Shown here: positions 20,107 to 23,474 of the stretch, piece by piece | How positions within the stretch are numbered: position 1 is the stretch's first letter | Layout of the letters: each line of letters opens with the position of its first letter | From: Neolentinus lepideus HHB14362 ss-1 | Lineage: Eukaryota > Basidiomycota > Agaricomycetes > Gloeophyllales > Gloeophyllaceae | NCBI GenBank assembly: GCA_001632425.1 | Contig: KV425694.1 | Location: 15,445-38,918 of the forward strand | Length of the DNA: 23,474 nt | Reading direction: 5' to 3' | Program-made: the position numbers and the translations under genes | Notes under the pieces: model-generated | Databases searched by the model: none | Told to the model about the DNA's origin: nothing | Seen by the model: only the letters and a program-made list of their open reading frames with translations

Positions 20107-21223
20107 TAATTCACGTAAACAGAGCAGTCAGGTTAGTGCTGCCTGGATGGAAAATGAAATAGCATAGTGCAAGTCGAGCGCTAGAGCACTCGCGTATGAA
20201 GAATCGGGACTGACTGCCTTTTATGTAGCTTGGGTAGACGGCGGTTAGCAGGAGAGAACCCACAGGTGCGCGTGGTTCCGCTGGCCCGATCAAAGCGGGT
20301 TTGAGCCTTTTTCCTATTTTGGACCTGTCTTGTCCTCCTTCCAAGTTCCGACTTGTTGTCTTCAAGCCTTTCGCCGCCGTGTCACAGATCTATCATGGCA
20401 TGCTGCAGTTTTATTTCGTACTGACATAAAGACTGGAAGCTGTTTCTTATTGGTATCATACTCTTGCCGTTGGCCGCGCTTGCAAGTGCTGCGGTGTCGT
20501 AAATCTTCAGCTTTGGCGGCTACCACCCTCGGTCGTTGAAAGACTGGCGCGAGAGGAATTCTGGATGCACCATGCTATTGATTAGAACAAGACCTTAAGG
20601 ACCAGTACTTCAAGTGGGACGATGACGAACGGCTGGTGGATATGACCTCCACATTTGATTTCTCTCAGTTGACTAACCCCTTTAGCAACCAGCCCCGTCT
20701 CGCCTCATATCTGTCTTCAATGTGAACAGGAATACTGTCATGTGAATATATTTACTATACGATCACCGACTGCCGCACTCTCGGTACGAAATTCCATGTT
20801 GTGTAAGCATTGGCCGCGTTTGGATTCACTTTACGGTCACCGACCGCCGCACTCGGTACGAAATTCCATGTTGTGCAAGCACTGGCCGCGTAACAACTGA
20901 CTCTTGGGCTACACTGCCACAGGCCAACAGATCAATCCGAACACAGCGTTCTCTCAAGATCAACCTTGCATGAACCTGTTTTGTGCAGAGATCACCGTTA
21001 TACATGTGCTTCGCGTTTTCTCGGTTGTATTACCTGTTTGTTGCATTGCATTGCAATGCCCCTTTATAAGCTCTCAATAGTATTTCAATGACGTTCAACT
21101 TCAACTTGTCCCCTATACGACATCCAGACGTCTCCGACAGACCATTTCTTGTTGCTCCTCTCATTCAAGGCACGTTCCTATTCTGGCCTATGATAACCCT
21201 GAGCTAATCAACATCAGCAGTGA
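20107..21223. promoter_or_regulatory. Divergent intergenic region of FIG4 and the membrane-protein gene
   Basis: About 1.1 kb between two divergent start codons; it must hold both promoters. The open frames within it (20111-20365 minus, 20330-20539 plus) have no family character. It contains a direct repeat at 20751-20893, a 12-bp palindrome GCATTGCAATGC at 21048-21059, and a TTTATAAG at 21063-21070 that could be the TATA element of the plus-strand gene, 154 bp before its ATG. Confidence 0.45.
20751..20893 (+). repeat. Two-copy direct repeat upstream of the membrane-protein gene
   Basis: Unit one (from 20751) and unit two (from 20830) share CACCGAC.GCCGCACT, then CGGTACGAAATTCCATGTTG, TG.AAGCA.TGGCCGCGT, with a few substitutions and small indels; the period is about 78 bp. 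The units are nearly adjacent, with a spacer TTTGGATTCAC. It is noncoding on both strands. Confidence 0.85.
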
Positions 21224-21676
21224 ATGATGCCCTTGCTATCGCATTCCGTCGCCGCATCCGGGATGCTCTTCTACCTCATCTACTTCCTTCTTCTGGCTCC
21301 CGCCTACATCTCCGCTCAATCTACCGTCGCCTCCGAAGCCGAGCCAACCACATTTCCGCGCTCCACAGCAGCCAACTCTACTGAGATCGCTACCACAATC
21401 GGCGCCATAGCTGGCATCATCGTCCTCATTATTGTAGTCGTGTACCCGTTCCTGATGCTCTGCTCGAGGAAGAAGCGGCGGTCCGGGGACGATGAAGGTA
21501 TAGAGCGGAGCGCGGGTGCGGGGAGTAGGATTAATGGGCAGAGAGGTATGAGGATGAGCCAAATATATGGTGAAGATGATGCGAATACGTTGGTGGATGA
21601 GCCGGGCGTGATGCAGTCGCAATCGTCTACGTCTCTGGTGAAGACTCCATACGAGGCAGGCGCATCGAGAGAGTGA
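21224..21676 (+). CDS. Small type I single-pass membrane protein, function unknown
   Basis: Intronless, 150 residues. Residues 1-31 form a signal peptide (hydrophobic core GMLFYLIYFLLLAPAY, cleavage likely after ISA). A short Ser/Thr-rich outer part with an NST glycosylation sequon (residues 51-53) follows. Residues 57-80 form one membrane helix (IGAIAGIIVLIIVVVYPFLM). It is followed by a basic stop-transfer stretch RKKRR and a polar cytoplasmic tail with acidic and serine-rich parts. The layout (short glycosylated ectodomain, helix, tail) resembles fungal wall-stress or signalling sensors in outline only; I recognise no family. Two ATGs lie in tandem (21224, 21227); either could start. It converges on the dehydrogenase gene, 256 bp between stops. 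The opposite-strand frame at 21236-21754 is a shadow. Confidence 0.65.
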   Translation: MMPLLSHSVAASGMLFYLIYFLLLAPAYISAQSTVASEAEPTTFPRSTAANSTEIATTIGAIAGIIVLIIVVVYPFLMLCSRKKRRSGDDEGIERSAGAGSRINGQRGMRMSQIYGEDDANTLVDEPGVMQSQSSTSLVKTPYEAGASRE

Positions 21677-21932
21677 AAGAGGTGCGTCTGGATTCAAAAA
21701 TTTCGGAACCAAGCTAATACAAGGAACCGTCGTATTTACAGTACCCTGAGCCATGGACTATAATGTATCCTGAAATATCTAGACAATATCAAAAGTTGAT
21801 GCAGGTTTGTTCAGGACCCATATCAGCGCGTGTGATTCCTTTATTCGCTGCCATTCATTGACAACTGGTTTGGTGCGTTTCTACACTGGCCGTCTATTGA
21901 TTGGCTATTATTACAGAAGTGTGGCTTTCAAT

Positions 21933-22997
21933 CTACAACTTCGACTGCGTTTGTCCAATCTCCTTCACGATGGCATCTACGACGTCCTTCGTATTCGCCT
22001 GACCGCCCAAATCCCTGGTCCGGACCCCGTCACCACTAACCTTGACCATAGCCTTCATCAAGACATCTCCAGCCTTCGTCTCACCAAGGAAATTCAGCAT
22101 CTCTACCGCACTCCAGATGGCACCAATCGGGTTTGCGACTCCCTTGCCCACAAGGTCAAACGCCGACCCATGAATGGGCTCGAACATCGACGGGAAGTCG
22201 CGCTCTGGATTCAAGTTCGCAGATGGGGCAATCCCAATACTGCCACCTAGCGCAGCCGCCAAGTCGCTCAAAATATCCGCATGCAGGTTGGTTGCAACGA
22301 TCGTTGACAGCGAGTCAGGGTTATTAACCATCCTCACCGTCATCGCGTCCACCAACATCTTCTCCATCTTCACATCCGGGTACTCCTTCGCCACCAGGTT
22401 CGCGACCTCGTCCCATAGCACCATTCCATACCTTTGTGCGTTACTCTTCGTGACCATGCAAAGCCTCTTATCCCTCGCCCTGGCCGTGTCAAATGCGAAG
22501 CGCATCAGGCGCTCAATGGCGACCCTCGTGAAAATCGCAAGCTCCGTCCCCACCTCGTACGGCGTGCCGACATGCGACCGTCCTCCCTGCCCCGCATACT
22601 CTCCCTCGCTATTCTCCCTAATAATCACCCAATCGATCTTCTCTACGCCTCTCAGCGGGCTCTGCGTCCCCGGCAAAATCTGCACGGGCCGCACGTTCAC
22701 CCACTGCACCAGCTCCTTGCGAATTGGCAGTATCAGCCCCCAGAGCGAGATATGATCCGGCACCTCCTGGTGGCCGACGGCGCCAAAGTAGATAGCATCG
22801 TACGTCTTCAGCTGCGCGATCCCGTCCGGGGGCATGTAGTACCCCCGTTTCTTGTAGTTTGTCGACGACCAGTCGAATGATGTGAATTCGAACTTGAAGT
22901 CGCCCTTTAGCGCGCTCAGGCATTCCACGCCTGCCTGCAGCACCTCGGGGCCAATACCGTCGCCTGGGAGGAGGGCGATCTTGTATGTCTTCGTCAT
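21933..22997 (-). CDS. Tartrate/D-malate dehydrogenase family enzyme with PTS1 signal
   Basis: NAD-dependent beta-decarboxylating dehydrogenase of the isocitrate/isopropylmalate superfamily. Single exon, 354 residues, full length (bacterial members about 350-365). Visible motifs: GDGIGPEV (12-19); ISLWGLILPIRKEL (83-96), typical of tartrate dehydrogenase and D-malate dehydrogenase rather than isopropylmalate dehydrogenase; ENSEGEYAG (128-136), whose Tyr134, with Lys184 in TKSNAQRYGMVLWDEV, forms the expected catalytic pair; metal-site aspartates in HADILSDLAAALGGS (Asp241, Asp245); and FEPIHGSAFDLVGKG (272-286). The last three residues are SKL, the canonical peroxisomal import signal. Substrate (D-malate, tartrate or a related 2-hydroxyacid) cannot be told from sequence. 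It is intronless beside intron-rich neighbours, like the gene it converges on. Ancient gene transfer from bacteria is possible, but related genes are widespread in fungi. The start at 22997 matches the family's N-terminus. Confidence 0.93.
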   Translation of the reverse strand: MTKTYKIALLPGDGIGPEVLQAGVECLSALKGDFKFEFTSFDWSSTNYKKRGYYMPPDGIAQLKTYDAIYFGAVGHQEVPDHISLWGLILPIRKELVQWVNVRPVQILPGTQSPLRGVEKIDWVIIRENSEGEYAGQGGRSHVGTPYEVGTELAIFTRVAIERLMRFAFDTARARDKRLCMVTKSNAQRYGMVLWDEVANLVAKEYPDVKMEKMLVDAMTVRMVNNPDSLSTIVATNLHADILSDLAAALGGSIGIAPSANLNPERDFPSMFEPIHGSAFDLVGKGVANPIGAIWSAVEMLNFLGETKAGDVLMKAMVKVSGDGVRTRDLGGQANTKDVVDAIVKEIGQTQSKL

Positions 22998-23474
22998 GAT
23001 TAATGATTAATGAAGATGCGCGCCAATGAAGTTATGAATCGGGTTGAACGTTATCGATAGCTGTAACTCGAGTTTCTTCCAGTTACCCACCCGCCTCCGT
23101 CTTATGTAGCTGAAGCCATGTTCTCTGCCGAGGCACCTGACTGGCACTGTTCTAAGAATGTAATGAGCGGAGCGTTGCTCCGTTTGCGTGCTTAGAGCGG
23201 TATCCTCTCCGATTCCTTCTATCTGCAGTGCACCTGCGGACCGGTATCGTTGTTATGCAAGCTACAAACCATAATGAGCCTCCCCGACTAGTCGGTATAC
23301 ACTTTGATCAAGCTAGAGGCCGTGGGCGACCCATGTGCGCTTCGGCTCCAGAGAGCAGGCCACTCACTCCCGGCCGATTTCTTGAAGGTCTCAAGCGAAG
23401 TAGTGTGAATCGCGCCTCGGCAAACGCCGATTCACGCGCGGATTCACAGCGCGGGCGCCAAAGACTTTGCCTGC
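22998..23474. promoter_or_regulatory. Upstream region of the dehydrogenase gene
   Basis: The final 477 bp holds no convincing coding sequence on either strand. It presumably contains the minus-strand promoter of the dehydrogenase. A cluster of GATTCAC boxes lies at 23405-23447. No clear TATA box was seen within 150 bp of the start codon. Confidence 0.45.
23405..23447. repeat. Three GATTCAC boxes, one inverted
   Basis: GTGAATC at 23405-23411 faces two direct copies of GATTCAC at 23429-23435 and 23441-23447, with a 12-bp period between the direct copies. CG-rich flanks (CGCGCC, CGCGCGG) extend the resemblance. Such arrangements can be transcription-factor sites; it lies about 410-450 bp upstream of the dehydrogenase ATG. 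Confidence 0.5.

Noticed and set aside
20111..20365. 84-codon minus-strand frame just upstream of FIG4 as an extra N-terminus
   Set aside because: It ends in a stop before the FIG4 ATG and shows no Fig4 similarity; no convincing intron joins the two.
21236..21754. 172-codon minus-strand frame opposite the membrane-protein gene
   Set aside because: Rich in Arg, Gly and Pro as expected for an antisense shadow; the plus-strand frame has a signal peptide and membrane helix.
22174..22755. 193-codon plus-strand frame opposite the dehydrogenase
   Set aside because: Fully inside the conserved dehydrogenase coding sequence on the other strand.

Overview
This window is nuclear DNA from a filamentous basidiomycete, most likely a mushroom-forming Agaricomycete. 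I infer this from dense short introns of about 50-70 bp with GT..AG borders and CTRAY-like branch sites, gene-dense packing, and protein sequences typical of that class. Nothing bacterial in organisation is present: no operons, no CRISPR array and no intact rRNA or tRNA gene.

Left third (1 to about 6367) is a decayed repeat island. Two inverted copies of one noncoding repeat (1-317 and 4201-4690) face each other and share a 22-bp identical inner end. Between them, all on the minus strand, lie a Ty1/Copia gag with one in-frame stop, a detached fragment of Copia reverse transcriptase, a possible LTR, and a small unrecognised gene with a cysteine-rich C-terminus that also appears to carry a stop. 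The right-hand repeat copy contains a 130-bp tandem duplication. From about 4690 to 6367 I see only AT-rich noncoding sequence.

Right two thirds (6368-23474) is conserved gene space. (1) A 19-exon minus-strand gene (6368-13537) for a 2013-residue HEAT-repeat protein of the LAA1/HEATR5 family (AP-1 accessory). (2) A 4-exon minus-strand gene (13803-14514) for a secreted eight-cysteine CFEM-like protein, probably GPI-anchored. (3) A 5-exon plus-strand gene (14753-16717) for RFT1, the ER membrane protein of N-glycan precursor assembly, sharing a 238-bp divergent promoter with gene 2. (4) A 13-exon minus-strand gene (16824-20106) for the FIG4 phosphoinositide phosphatase, converging on RFT1 with only 106 bp between stops. 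(5) An intronless plus-strand gene (21224-21676) for a single-pass type I membrane protein. (6) An intronless minus-strand gene (21933-22997) for a tartrate/D-malate dehydrogenase family enzyme ending in the peroxisomal signal SKL.

LAA1, RFT1 and FIG4 all serve the endomembrane system (clathrin adaptor sorting, ER glycosylation, endolysosomal PI(3,5)P2), but I see no sign that they form one pathway; their adjacency is probably chance. All exon models below were built by hand: every junction keeps the reading frame, and the family identities come from recognised sequence motifs, not from a search. I found no convincing new biological system. The most unusual parts are the inverted-arm island with its cysteine-rich gene, the GC-AG intron in FIG4, and the peroxisomal tag on an intronless dehydrogenase.
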